Positions 1-8,354 of a stretch of DNA of 49,405 bases are shown here, piece by piece. The first letter of the stretch is position 1, and each line of letters opens with the position of its first letter. Both the position numbers and the translations under genes were made by a program. The notes beneath the pieces are model-generated. The model saw only the letters and a list, made by a program, of their open reading frames with translations, was not told the origin of the DNA and searched no databases. The stretch comes from Gammaproteobacteria bacterium (lineage in GTDB: Bacteria > Pseudomonadota > Gammaproteobacteria > Pseudomonadales > Azotimanducaceae), in the NCBI GenBank assembly GCA_030433075.1, contig JAUILI010000011.1, forward strand, positions 1 to 49,405. The letters are read 5' to 3'.

Positions 1-740
1 CCGCCGAGGCCTCCTCGGGCATGCGCCTCTGGGTGTCTGGCTCAGCCCCCCTGCGACCGGAAACCCACGAGGCCTTCGAGGCCCGCACGGGTCACAAGAT
101 TCTTGAGCGCTACGGCATGTCCGAGGCGGGCATGATTACCTCAAACCCCCTGGAGGGGGCGCGTATCCCGGGCACCGTGGGCTTCGTACTTCCGGACGGG
201 GAAGTGCGCCTACGGTCCGAAGAGGGCGAACCGGTGCCCGAGGGCGCCGTGGGGGTTTTGGAAATCCGCGGCCCCAACGTGTTCTCGGGCTATTGGCGGC
301 AACCAGAGAAAACCGCGGAAAGCTTCCGGGAGGGCTGGTTTATCACCGGCGATATGGCGCAAATCGACGAAACCGGGCGGGTGAGCATCGTCGGGCGCCA
401 CAAGGACCTGGTCATCTCCGGAGGGTTGAATGTCTATCCCCGGGAAGTGGAAAGCGTGCTCGATACGCTGCCAGGCATTGAGGAAAGCGCGGTCTTTGGC
501 GTACCCCACCGGGACTTTGGGGAAGCGGTGGTGGCGGCAGTGGTCCTTAAGGAAGACGCCTATCCCGGAGAGAGCGCCACGCTGGCGGCCCTGCGGGAGG
601 CGCTGGCGGCCTTTAAGGTGCCCAAGGCCCTGTTCCCCGTGACGGCGCTCCCCCGGAACACCATGGGGAAGGTGCAGAAAAACCAGCTGCGCGCGGACTA
701 CGCCCACACCTTTGGCGAGGCAGGAGGCACCAGGTCATGA
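1..740 (+). CDS. AMP-dependent acyl-CoA synthetase, MatB-like, C-terminal part (cut by window edge)
   Basis: About 245 C-terminal residues of an ANL-superfamily acyl-CoA synthetase. The frame is open from base 3, so the true start lies outside the window and the internal ATG at 21 is not the start. Visible core motifs are SGSAPL, ERYGMSEAGM (adenylate-binding region), GYWRQPEKT, the aspartate of FITGDMA, the hinge GRHKDLVISGG, and a C-terminal PRNTMGKVQK carrying the catalytic lysine. The stretch from SGSAPL through ERYGMSE and SNPLEGARIPGTVGF resembles malonyl-CoA synthase (MatB), which makes malonyl-CoA from malonate, ATP and CoA. Substrate specificity cannot be fixed from this fragment; a medium-chain or other dicarboxylate ligase is possible. 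Its stop overlaps the next start (ATGA), so the downstream hydrolase is probably translationally coupled. Confidence 0.85.
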   Translation, partial: AEASSGMRLWVSGSAPLRPETHEAFEARTGHKILERYGMSEAGMITSNPLEGARIPGTVGFVLPDGEVRLRSEEGEPVPEGAVGVLEIRGPNVFSGYWRQPEKTAESFREGWFITGDMAQIDETGRVSIVGRHKDLVISGGLNVYPREVESVLDTLPGIEESAVFGVPHRDFGEAVVAAVVLKEDAYPGESATLAALREALAAFKVPKALFPVTALPRNTMGKVQKNQLRADYAHTFGEAGGTRS

Positions 741-1840
741 AGGTGCAGCGGGCCTTCGTTTCCAGCGCTTCCCCGGTGACGCCGGTGAACGGGGCGGGCT
801 TCGCCCCCTGCCAGGGCCTTTGGCACCACCCGGGGGTGCCGGTCAAAACGGCCTTTATTGCGACGCACTACAACGTCGATTTCAGCGAGCACTATCTGGC
901 ACCCCTAATGGCTGCCCGGGGCTACGGCTTTCTTGGCTGGAATACGAAGTTCCGGGGCGCCGAGGCCTTTTTCCGCCTTGATCATGCCCTCTGCGAAATT
1001 GCCGTGGGGGTGCGCTGGCTTCGGGATCAGGGCGTGGAAAACGTCGTGCTCCTCGGGAACTCGGGAGGTGGATCGCTCATGGCCGCCTACGAGAGCCAGG
1101 CCCAGGGGGTCACGCTTCGGAGCGTAGCCGGGGAGCGCTTGCCCGGGGCCTTGGAAGCGCTTCCGGGAGCGGATTTCTATATTTCCCTGAATGCTCACGG
1201 GGGCCGGCCCGAGGTGCTGACGGCCTGGAGCGATCCTTCCGTGATCGACGAGCGCGACCCCTTCGCCAAGGACCCGGCGCTAGACCTGTTCGCCCAGCCC
1301 TTGCCCCTCGATCCAGCCTTTGTAGCCCGCTACCGAGCTGCCCAGGAAGCGCGCAATCATCGCATTACGGCCTGGGCTCGGAGCCGCCTAGAAACGCTCG
1401 CAGCGGCGGGCTATCGGGATGAGGCCTTTCTGTTCCACCGGGCCTGGGCCGATCCCCGCATGTGGGATAGCACCCTTGACCCCTCGGATCGCGCAGCGCA
1501 GCGGTGCTACGCGGGAGACCCCTCCCGGGCCAATTTCACCCCCTTCAACGTCGGTCTCACCTGCACGCTTCGAAGCTGGCTGGCCATGTGGAGCCTTGAG
1601 GCCTCCGATTGTCAGGGGGCGCCGCACCTGGCACGGCTACGCATTCCCGCCTTGGTACTGCAAAGCACCGCGGATACGGGGGTCTTTCCAAGCGATGCCC
1701 AAGCCATCTATGGTGCGCTCGGGAGCGAGGATAAAGCGTTGGTGATGATCCCCGGCGATCATTACCTCACCGAGCCCGCGGGAGCGCGGGAGACGGCGGC
1801 GGATCACATCGACCGCTGGCTGAAGGAGCGGGGGGCCTAG
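737..1840 (+). CDS. alpha/beta-hydrolase family protein
   Basis: A 367-residue protein with the alpha/beta-hydrolase layout. The nucleophile elbow GNSGGGS has Ser109. A candidate acid lies in the late STADTG segment and a candidate catalytic histidine in GDHYL near the C-terminus. There is no obvious signal peptide, so it is probably cytoplasmic. The start overlaps the stop of the upstream MatB-like synthetase by 4 bases (ATGA), so the two are very likely one operon. A thioesterase or esterase acting on the synthetase's substrate or product is a reasonable inference, but the substrate is unknown. The family call rests on the motif order; I do not recognise a characterised orthologue. Confidence 0.8.
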   Translation: MKVQRAFVSSASPVTPVNGAGFAPCQGLWHHPGVPVKTAFIATHYNVDFSEHYLAPLMAARGYGFLGWNTKFRGAEAFFRLDHALCEIAVGVRWLRDQGVENVVLLGNSGGGSLMAAYESQAQGVTLRSVAGERLPGALEALPGADFYISLNAHGGRPEVLTAWSDPSVIDERDPFAKDPALDLFAQPLPLDPAFVARYRAAQEARNHRITAWARSRLETLAAAGYRDEAFLFHRAWADPRMWDSTLDPSDRAAQRCYAGDPSRANFTPFNVGLTCTLRSWLAMWSLEASDCQGAPHLARLRIPALVLQSTADTGVFPSDAQAIYGALGSEDKALVMIPGDHYLTEPAGARETAADHIDRWLKERGA

Positions 1841-1877
1841 GGGCCTGAATTTAACGTTTGCAGTAAGGCCACTGGCT

Positions 1878-2780
1878 ATGAGCGTAAGCATTCCCTATCG
1901 GCGTGAAATGAGCTTCGAGTACGGCAAGCTCGAGCGCCTAAGCCCGATGATCCGGCGCATTATCGCCCACAATCCGAGCGCCTTTACCTTCCACGGCACG
2001 GGCACCTACGTGCTGGGGGAAGGTTCCGTGGCGGTGATCGATCCGGGCCCCGATGATCCGCGGCATATCGAGGCGCTGCTCGAGGGCCTTGGTACGGAGC
2101 GCGTGAGCCACATCCTCATTACTCACTGCCATCATGATCACTCCCCTGGGGCACGCATGCTTCAGGCGGAAACGGGGGCGCCTACCTACGCCTTTGGGCC
2201 TCACGGCGCTGGGCGCCTCGGGGATCAGGGGGAAAGCGAGGAGGGCGCGGACTGGGACTTCACCCCCGATCACCGGGTGGTGGATGGGCAGATTATCGAG
2301 GGCGAGGGCTGGTCCGTGGAGTGCGTGTTTACCCCGGGCCATACCTCCAACCACATGGCCTTTGCCCTGCGGGAAGAGAAAACGCTCTTTTCCGGGGACC
2401 ATGTGATGGGCTGGTCCACGAGCGTGATCTCTCCCCCCGATGGGGATATGGCCGCCTACATGGCCTCCCTAGAAAAGCTTCTGGATCGCGACGACGTCCG
2501 CTATTGGCCCACCCATGGGCCGTCCATCGAAGAGCCGAAAACCCACGTCCGGGCCTTCATCGCCCATCGTCAGGCCCGGGCTCAGCAGATTCTCGATGCG
2601 CTGGCGTCGGGGCTGACCCAGGTGTCGGCCATGGTGCCGAAGATGTATGCGGACGTTTCCCCGAACCTCTATCCCGCGGCGACCCGCTCCGTGCTCGCCG
2701 CCGTGGCCTACCTCGAAGATCAGGGCAAGCTCACCGTGACGGGGCCGCTCAACGCCGACGCGGTGCTGGCCCTCTCCTAG
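1878..2780 (+). CDS. metallo-beta-lactamase-fold hydrolase, LACTB2-like
   Basis: A 300-residue MBL-fold protein. The metal-binding HxHxDH signature is present as THCHHDHSPG (His83, His85, Asp87, His88), followed by the GHTSNHMAF histidine, the SGDHVMG aspartate and the WPTHGP histidine. These are the expected di-zinc ligands. The C-terminal 80 residues (HRQARAQQIL onwards) look like the helical winged-helix tail of LACTB2-like members, some of which act as endoribonucleases and others as thioester or lactone hydrolases. A second in-frame ATG at 1908 is an alternative start. It follows the hydrolase by 37 bases on the same strand and may belong to that operon. It converges on the SDR gene with only 13 bases between stops. 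Substrate unknown. Confidence 0.85.
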   Translation: MSVSIPYRREMSFEYGKLERLSPMIRRIIAHNPSAFTFHGTGTYVLGEGSVAVIDPGPDDPRHIEALLEGLGTERVSHILITHCHHDHSPGARMLQAETGAPTYAFGPHGAGRLGDQGESEEGADWDFTPDHRVVDGQIIEGEGWSVECVFTPGHTSNHMAFALREEKTLFSGDHVMGWSTSVISPPDGDMAAYMASLEKLLDRDDVRYWPTHGPSIEEPKTHVRAFIAHRQARAQQILDALASGLTQVSAMVPKMYADVSPNLYPAATRSVLAAVAYLEDQGKLTVTGPLNADAVLALS

Positions 2781-2793
2781 GGCGCGAAGCGTT

Positions 2794-3528
2794 CTACCAG
2801 GGAATGGGCTGGCCGTCGTAGGCGAAGAAGCCCCCGTGATCCTCAAGGGTCAGGGCGCTCACGGTGTTTAGCAGGGCCGCGGCGGAGCCCTCCGGCGTTA
2901 GCAGCTTCGGCTGATCGGGGCGGCGAAAGGGCTCGGAAAGCTTGGTTGCCACGGTGCCGGGATGGAGCGCGACGCAGAGCAGATCCCGGTGCTTGCGCCG
3001 AAGCTCAATGGCCAGGGTACGCAGGCCCATGTTGTGGGCTGCTTTGCTCATGCGATAGCTGTACCAGCCCCCCAGCCGGTTATCCCCGATGCTGCCCACC
3101 CGGGCCGATAGGCTCGCCCACAGGGCCGGTCCCCGGCGGGGGAGGCTCGGGGAAAGGGCCTTGGCGAGAAGGAGGGGCGCGACGGCGTTGATTCGGTAGC
3201 TGGCGAGCAGTGCTGCGCTCTCCACTTCGGCGAGGCGCTTTTCCGGGGCAAGTCCTTCTCCGTGCAGAAGCCCCGCGGTGTAGAAAATCAGATTCGGGGC
3301 CTGGGGCCTGCTCACCTGGGCCGCGCCGAAGGCGGCGATGGCCTCGTCGTCCATAAGATCGAGGCTGTGGTAAGGAATTCCGTCCCTTTCCGTGGCCGCC
3401 CCCCGGTGTGTGGCGGTCACCGAGGCCACCCGAGGATGGGCGGCTAGGGCCCGGGCGAGGGCATGGCCCACCCCGCCGGCGCCCAGCACCAGGACATGAT
3501 GCTGGAGCTTTTCATCGGAAAAGATCAT
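2794..3528 (-). CDS. short-chain dehydrogenase/reductase (C-factor-like)
   Basis: A 244-residue SDR. The N-terminal Rossmann dinucleotide motif is GAGGVGHALA, and the catalytic Tyr/Lys pair is YSYRMSK, with a preceding serine in the SLSARVGS stretch. The overall form resembles the CsgA/C-factor-like branch often annotated as cell-cell signalling SDR. Its start codon overlaps the stop of the upstream sensor kinase gene (ATGA, 3525-3528), so it is the third gene of the regulator-kinase-SDR transcript. That coupling suggests co-expression with the sensor system, but nothing in the sequence reveals the substrate. It is probably a cytoplasmic NAD(P)-dependent enzyme. Confidence 0.85.
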   Translation of the reverse strand: MIFSDEKLQHHVLVLGAGGVGHALARALAAHPRVASVTATHRGAATERDGIPYHSLDLMDDEAIAAFGAAQVSRPQAPNLIFYTAGLLHGEGLAPEKRLAEVESAALLASYRINAVAPLLLAKALSPSLPRRGPALWASLSARVGSIGDNRLGGWYSYRMSKAAHNMGLRTLAIELRRKHRDLLCVALHPGTVATKLSEPFRRPDQPKLLTPEGSAAALLNTVSALTLEDHGGFFAYDGQPIPW

Positions 3529-5681
3529 CGGGCGTTTCCTCGGAGACGTCGGGCGAGGGGAAGGCGAACCTCAATTTCCACCCCGGAACCATCGGGGAGA
3601 TTGCGCGCCAGGGCGCTGCCCCCGTGGTGCGCCGCAATCACTCGAACCACGTACAGGCCTAGCCCAAAATGAAGCTTGGTGTCGTTCGTGCCGTCCCGGC
3701 GGGTCACCATGGAATCGAACATGCTGGCGAGGGTGTCCTCGGACAGCAGGGGCCCCTGATTGCGGATCGTGAGCACCGCATCGCTGCGCTCCCGGCGCAG
3801 GACCACGGCGATGGGTGTATCCGGCAGGGCAAAATCCAGGGCGTTATCAATGATTTTGTCGAGAAGCTGCTCGATGCGGTAATCCGCGGCCTCAACCGTG
3901 ACCCCATTTCCCGGCCCCTGGAAGGTGAGGCGCCGAGGCGCCTGGAGGGCCGCGGAGTTTCGCACGTAGCTCTCCACGAGGGCCTCAAGATCGAGCGCTT
4001 CCAGATCCTCGGCCTTCAGCGATTCCTCGAGATTTGCGGCGTCCGCAAGGTTTTGCACAATCGCCCCAATGCGCTGCACCCCGCGTCGGGCCGCATCCAG
4101 ATACTTGCTGTCGGCAAGTTCGGGCTGCGTGTCCTCTAGGTTCTGGAGGGACGTGGAGAGGGTGTTTAGGGGGTTGTTGATCTCGTGGCGCAGGGTGCGG
4201 GGCATGTTTTCCAGAAACTGGTTGTGCTGGTTAAGGCGCGCGAGCATTTGGGAGACGTTTCGGGAGAGCTCCCCGAGCTCATCCCCGGCGCGGGCCTCCC
4301 GGCGCAGCTCGAAGGTGCGCAGCCGGCCCTGCTGGTCGATGGCCCGGGAGGCTTCGGCCCCCAGGCCCCGAATGCGCCAGGCCAGGCGCAGGGAGAAGGT
4401 GAGGAGGGCCAGGAACACCAGGGCAATGGTCAGCACCGCGAAGCCAATGATGCGATCGAGGGCGTCGCGCTGCAGGGCGAGAATTTCATCCGTGTCCTGT
4501 TCCACCACCACAGCCCCTAGGGTGCGCTCCCGGCCCCGAATGGGGACGGCGGCCATGATGATTTCCTGCTCGTCGCTGAGGCGCCGGCGCACGGCAAGGG
4601 GGCTTCCGGCGAGGGCCGTGTCGATGACCGCATCGCTGGCGATCGGATCGGTGCTATCTGCCTGGCCCAGCAGGGCAATAGCCAGGAGACCGCGCACAAG
4701 GGGGCGGAAAAATTCCAAGGGGCCGAGGGCGGGGGCGGACAGGGGGGGCGCTTCCGGGCCCTCCCGTTGATAGGCGCCCGTTTCCGCGCGCACCCGGCGC
4801 TCGCCGTCGATGACGAGAATGCGGGCCCCCGCATAGCCGAGCCCCTCGACGATATTCAGCACCTCCGGGGAGCGCAGCACGATGAGGTTAAAGGCCTCGG
4901 GCCCCGCCGTGGGCAGGGTTTGCACCATGGTGCGCGGACTGCGGCCAACGGGGTCATCCACATCCACCACGCTGATGCCAAAGGATTCCCGAGCGTTGAG
5001 CATGGCCAGGGGCAGGCGGAATTCCACCACGTAACCTTCCCCGGTGTTGGTGGGGGAGACGAAGCCCTGGATGCGATTGTCCGGCTGCCCGTCGCTGGCA
5101 AAGCGCCAGGCCTCATCCATGGCGTAGGCGGTGAGCACGCCGGGGCCGGAGAAGGTGAGTTGGATACGCCCCCGGGCGCCGCTGGCGTCTTGGAAGGTGA
5201 GGCGTACGTGATCGGCGTTGTCGAGGCGCAGGGCGTCCGGGTCCCGCCAGATTCGATCTCGATCGAGAATGCGTAGCACGGCGTAGAGCTGATCGGCGCG
5301 CTCCCCGAGAATCAGGTCGAAGGAGCCGTCGGGACGATTGCCACTGTCCGGGTCGGCGCCAAACACCAGGCGTCGTTCGGCAAGCCCGTCCCAGTCCCCG
5401 TCCCGGCCGTCGAGGCGAATGGCCGAGGGCAGGGGATGGGCATAAAGGGAGGCATAGCCCTCCGCACTTAGGGGGAGATCGTTAAAGAGATCATCCCGGC
5501 CGTTGAGGAGCGTGGAGATCCCCTCGGCGGTGAGGAGCTGGGCCTGGGCCTGGCCCTGGATCAGGAACTGCTCCATGGCCAACAGCTGGCGCAGGCTGAA
5601 GTAGGGGAGGCTTAGGAGCGCTGCTCCAAGGAGCATGAGCTTGGTGGCGAGGCTCGGCCCCCGGAAGCGTCGCTTAGCCAC
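3525..5681 (-). CDS. pdsS: PdsS-type sensor histidine kinase (proteobacterial dedicated sortase system family)
   Basis: A 718-residue membrane histidine kinase. One transmembrane segment lies near residues 12-32. A large periplasmic region follows, whose first part (about 85-275) looks like a carbohydrate-binding/DOMON-like beta domain (LDGRDGDWDGL, VEFRLPLAML). A second transmembrane segment is at about 410-432, then a HAMP-like linker. The H-box TLRHEINNPL has His499, the N-box IIDNALDFA has Asn613, and the G-box HFGLGLYVVR is near 671. This architecture and size match the kinase that accompanies variant sortases and LPXTG-type targets in marine proteobacteria (TIGR03785 family). The cognate regulator gene lies 3 bases upstream and an SDR overlaps its end. 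No sortase or target gene is visible nearby. The family assignment is from recognition, not a search. Confidence 0.8.
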   Translation of the reverse strand: MAKRRFRGPSLATKLMLLGAALLSLPYFSLRQLLAMEQFLIQGQAQAQLLTAEGISTLLNGRDDLFNDLPLSAEGYASLYAHPLPSAIRLDGRDGDWDGLAERRLVFGADPDSGNRPDGSFDLILGERADQLYAVLRILDRDRIWRDPDALRLDNADHVRLTFQDASGARGRIQLTFSGPGVLTAYAMDEAWRFASDGQPDNRIQGFVSPTNTGEGYVVEFRLPLAMLNARESFGISVVDVDDPVGRSPRTMVQTLPTAGPEAFNLIVLRSPEVLNIVEGLGYAGARILVIDGERRVRAETGAYQREGPEAPPLSAPALGPLEFFRPLVRGLLAIALLGQADSTDPIASDAVIDTALAGSPLAVRRRLSDEQEIIMAAVPIRGRERTLGAVVVEQDTDEILALQRDALDRIIGFAVLTIALVFLALLTFSLRLAWRIRGLGAEASRAIDQQGRLRTFELRREARAGDELGELSRNVSQMLARLNQHNQFLENMPRTLRHEINNPLNTLSTSLQNLEDTQPELADSKYLDAARRGVQRIGAIVQNLADAANLEESLKAEDLEALDLEALVESYVRNSAALQAPRRLTFQGPGNGVTVEAADYRIEQLLDKIIDNALDFALPDTPIAVVLRRERSDAVLTIRNQGPLLSEDTLASMFDSMVTRRDGTNDTKLHFGLGLYVVRVIAAHHGGSALARNLPDGSGVEIEVRLPLARRLRGNAR

Positions 5682-5684
5682 GGG

Positions 5685-6386
5685 CTAGCTGCCTACCCAG
5701 CGATAGCCGTAACCGTATTCGCTTTTGATGGCGGAGAAGCTCGAATCCACGCGCTCGAACTTTTTGCGGATATTGCGCATGTGCGTGTTGATGGTGTTGT
5801 TCGTTACCAACGATTGCATGGTGGCGTTCATGAGCGTTTCGTAGCTGACGGCGTGCCCCGGGGCGCGAACGAGCTTGGCCAGCATGCGAAACTCCGTCCC
5901 CGACAGGTCGATGCTTTGGCCCTTCCAGGAGACGAGCAAGGCATCCTGATCGAGCACGAGATCGCCGATGCGCTGCGCGCTGGGGCTTGGCGCCGTGGCA
6001 CCGCCGTCGCGCTGGGAGCCGATGCGCAGCAGGGACGCGATCCGCTCTGCCAGATAGTCGAGGGAGATGGGCTTCGGTAGATAATCCCAGGCGCCAAGGC
6101 GCAGCCCGGAGATCTTGTCGATCTCATCGATGCGCTCGGTGAGAAAGAGTACGGGCAGGCTGGGACGCCGGGCGAGGAGATCGCGGCAGAGCTCAAAGCC
6201 CGCGTCGATCTCGTCCCCGAGTATGATGTCTAAGATGGCAAGGTCCGGGAGGGCCTGTTCGAAGCCCGCAAGGGCTTCGGCCCGGGAGCCGTAGGCCCGC
6301 ACCAGGTAGCCCTTTTTGGTGATGGCGTCCCGGTAGTTTTCCCGCTGATCCGGATCGTCCTCGACAATGGCGATGGTTTTTTTCAT
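5685..6386 (-). CDS. pdsR: PdsR-type response regulator (OmpR-like winged helix)
   Basis: A 233-residue response regulator. The receiver domain starts MKKTIAIVEDDPDQ, with phospho-acceptor Asp53 in LAILDIILGD and the conserved lysine in LPKPIS. A C-terminal OmpR-type winged helix follows (LSGTEFRMLAKL, NTINTHMRNIRKK, YGYGYRW). The ATG at 6386 begins exactly at the receiver fold; a longer open frame upstream adds about 71 low-complexity residues with no fold and runs into pnuC, so it was rejected. It lies 3 bases before the kinase gene, as an operon. The ATG is only 27 bases from the divergent pnuC start, so the promoter of at least one of the two must lie inside the other gene. Confidence 0.85.
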   Translation of the reverse strand: MKKTIAIVEDDPDQRENYRDAITKKGYLVRAYGSRAEALAGFEQALPDLAILDIILGDEIDAGFELCRDLLARRPSLPVLFLTERIDEIDKISGLRLGAWDYLPKPISLDYLAERIASLLRIGSQRDGGATAPSPSAQRIGDLVLDQDALLVSWKGQSIDLSGTEFRMLAKLVRAPGHAVSYETLMNATMQSLVTNNTINTHMRNIRKKFERVDSSFSAIKSEYGYGYRWVGS

Positions 6387-6413
6387 GCGGTGCCTTCCCG
6401 AAGGGGTGTCCCA

Positions 6414-7007
6414 ATGGAGTTTATGAGCTTTTGGACCGTAGATCGCGTCCTCGAATTCGCCGGCCTGGTCACGGGGCTGGCCTGCGTCTGGCTCCTGATC
6501 CGCCAACATATTGCCACCTGGCCCCTGGGCATCGTCTACGTTTTCCTCTCCCTCTATATTTTTTGGGGGGCCAAGCTCTATGCAGACTTTGCTCTCCACC
6601 TAGGGTTCCTCGCCTTGAACAGCTACGGCTGGTGGGTCTGGTCCCAGGGCCAGGGAGAAGACGACTCGACCCTTCCCGTAACCCGTGCGCCCCGACGCGA
6701 GCTTCTCGCCGTACTCGCCCTTGGGGTGCTGGGCACGGTGGTTTTCGGAACGCTCTTCGCCCGCACCACGGATGCCGCCTTGCCCTACTGGGATAACGCC
6801 ACCACAGCCTTTTCCCTTGGGGCTATGTGGCTGTCAGCGCGGAAGCGCTTGGAAAACTGGGTTCTTTGGTTAGCGGTGGACGTGGTGGCGGCGGGCATCT
6901 ACGCCGTGAAGGGGCTGCCCTTCTATGCGCTGCTCTACACCATCTATCTAGGTCTGGCGGTGCTGGGTTTTCAGCAATGGCGCCGCTCTCTGGAGGCGAG
7001 CGCCTAG
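6414..7007 (+). CDS. pnuC: nicotinamide riboside transporter PnuC
   Basis: A 197-residue, strongly hydrophobic protein with about seven membrane segments. It has the PnuC pattern of LIRQHIATWPLGIVYV near residue 30 and the aromatic-rich stretches NSYGWWVW and LPYWDN. PnuC proteins move nicotinamide riboside across the inner membrane by facilitated diffusion, with trapping by phosphorylation. The ATG at 6414 was chosen because it is preceded by AAGGGG at 6401-6406; an upstream GTG at 6390 has no such site. Two bases separate it from the NadR-type kinase gene, an arrangement common for PnuC units. This supports nicotinamide riboside over related vitamins as substrate. Confidence 0.9.
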   Translation: MEFMSFWTVDRVLEFAGLVTGLACVWLLIRQHIATWPLGIVYVFLSLYIFWGAKLYADFALHLGFLALNSYGWWVWSQGQGEDDSTLPVTRAPRRELLAVLALGVLGTVVFGTLFARTTDAALPYWDNATTAFSLGAMWLSARKRLENWVLWLAVDVVAAGIYAVKGLPFYALLYTIYLGLAVLGFQQWRRSLEASA

Positions 7008-7009
7008 CC

Positions 7010-7519
7010 ATGGACGTCGTGCTGACGGGGGTGGAGTCCACGGGGAAGAGCACCTTGGCTCAGGCCCTCGCGGCGCGCCTTGGCCGTCCCTGCGTGCCTG
7101 AGGTTGCCCGTTCCTACCTTGCGCTGCGTGGGGGGCGCTACGACGAAGGGGACCTGCTTGCCATCGCTCGGCGCCAGTGGGCCTGGGCGCGCTGGGCCGA
7201 AGGGCCGGCGGTGCTCGATACGGATTTATGGACCCTGGTGATCTGGGCGGAGGTACGCTTCGGTCGGGTCGATCCTTGGCTTCGCGCGGCAGCGGCGGCG
7301 CAGGGTCCGCGCATGTATCTGCTATGCGAACCGGACCTGCCTTGGGTTGAGGATCCCCTGCGAGAGCATCCTGAACCCGCCGCCCGGGCGGCGCTCCATG
7401 CGCGCTATGAAACGATGCTGGCCGCCCAGCCCTGGCCTTGGGTGCGGCTTCGGGGCACGGGGCCCGATCGTCTGGCAGCGGCAGAGGCGGCGCTGGCGGA
7501 TCACGGCCTGCTGCCCTAG
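7010..7519 (+). CDS. NadR-type ribosylnicotinamide kinase domain protein
   Basis: A 169-residue P-loop kinase with Walker A GVESTGKS at residues 7-14, an early VPEVARSYL segment, and LDTDLWTLVIW typical of the NadR C-terminal kinase domain. It lacks the N-terminal helix-turn-helix and the NMN adenylyltransferase domain of full-length NadR, so it probably only phosphorylates nicotinamide riboside to NMN and traps the vitamin imported by PnuC. The ATG at 7010 sits 2 bases after the pnuC stop. A longer frame upstream overlaps pnuC and was rejected because the kinase fold begins at MDVVLTG. NMN must be adenylylated by an enzyme encoded elsewhere (NadD or NadM type). Confidence 0.85.
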   Translation: MDVVLTGVESTGKSTLAQALAARLGRPCVPEVARSYLALRGGRYDEGDLLAIARRQWAWARWAEGPAVLDTDLWTLVIWAEVRFGRVDPWLRAAAAAQGPRMYLLCEPDLPWVEDPLREHPEPAARAALHARYETMLAAQPWPWVRLRGTGPDRLAAAEAALADHGLLP

Positions 7520-7526
7520 GGGTTCG

Positions 7527-8354
7527 CTAAGGGCCCTCGAGGCGGGCCAAGGCCTCGGCGGCCTGGTTTTCCTGGACCTCGGCTTCCCTGATGCCTTCCC
7601 CTCTTGCCCAGAGCGCCCAGGCATATTCGCGTAGCCAGTGGAGCGTTTCGAGCGTGCGCCATTCCCCAGCGCTCGGGAGCGCCGCGCCATAGCTTGAAAA
7701 GAGCGCCGCGGCTTGGCGGCGACCCAGGCCCAGGTGGGTCGCCAGGGTCACAAGATCAAAGCGCGGGTCCCCGGGGCTGGCAAGCTCCCAGTCGAGGAAG
7801 GTGAATCGAAGGCCGTGGCGCAGGACGTTACCGCCATGGAGGTCATTGTGGGTGAGGCGGTCGCTGCGAAGGGGGTAGGGGAGCAGCGCTTCCAGGCGAC
7901 CCTGCCATCGAGGGTCCGCGCTGATTCCCTGGGCTCCGGCGCGGTGCAGGCAATGCAGGGCGTAGCGGGCGGGGTGGAAGGGCGTGGCGTCCTTCGGGTA
8001 GGGCAGGGCGTGGAGGCGCCGCAGCTGCTGGCCCAGGGCTAGGCAGCAGGGACCGGCCTTGAGGGATGCGGAGCCTAAGGGGGCGCCAGGGCGGGCCTCA
8101 GTGGCCAGCCGTCCGGTGTCCGGGTCAAAAAACAGTACGGGCGCCGCAAGATCCCCTGCCGTGGCCAGGAGCGCGCCTTCCCTGGCCCAATCCACTCCCG
8201 GGGGAGGCGTTGCGCTGCGAGGCGCACGAAAGAACCCTCGGCGCCCTGGGGCCTGGAGCGCGTAGACGGTATTGGTCCAGCCAAGCCCCGCCGCATTCCC
8301 AAGCGTGTAGTCCGCGAGGACTTCCGGGAGATGAGGGGCCTCAGGCGCCTTCAT
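7527..8354 (-). CDS. choline/aminoglycoside-kinase-like phosphotransferase
   Basis: A 275-residue member of the APH/choline kinase superfamily. The Brenner-type catalytic motif is THNDLHGGNVL (Asp171 catalytic base, Asn176 metal ligand) and the metal-binding DFG equivalent is FLDWELASPGD (Asp188). The phrase DWELASPGDPRFDL is typical of choline, ethanolamine or thiamine kinase-like members rather than of resistance enzymes. It overlaps the upstream alcohol dehydrogenase gene by 14 bases on the same strand, suggesting co-translation. It probably phosphorylates a small hydroxylated metabolite in the cytoplasm. The true substrate is unknown, and antibiotic resistance is unlikely from context. 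Confidence 0.8.
   Translation of the reverse strand: MKAPEAPHLPEVLADYTLGNAAGLGWTNTVYALQAPGRRGFFRAPRSATPPPGVDWAREGALLATAGDLAAPVLFFDPDTGRLATEARPGAPLGSASLKAGPCCLALGQQLRRLHALPYPKDATPFHPARYALHCLHRAGAQGISADPRWQGRLEALLPYPLRSDRLTHNDLHGGNVLRHGLRFTFLDWELASPGDPRFDLVTLATHLGLGRRQAAALFSSYGAALPSAGEWRTLETLHWLREYAWALWARGEGIREAEVQENQAAEALARLEGP

Noticed and set aside
5685-6599. Longer N-terminus for the PdsR-like regulator
   Set aside because: The extra 71 residues lack any fold and run into pnuC; the receiver domain starts at the ATG at 6386.
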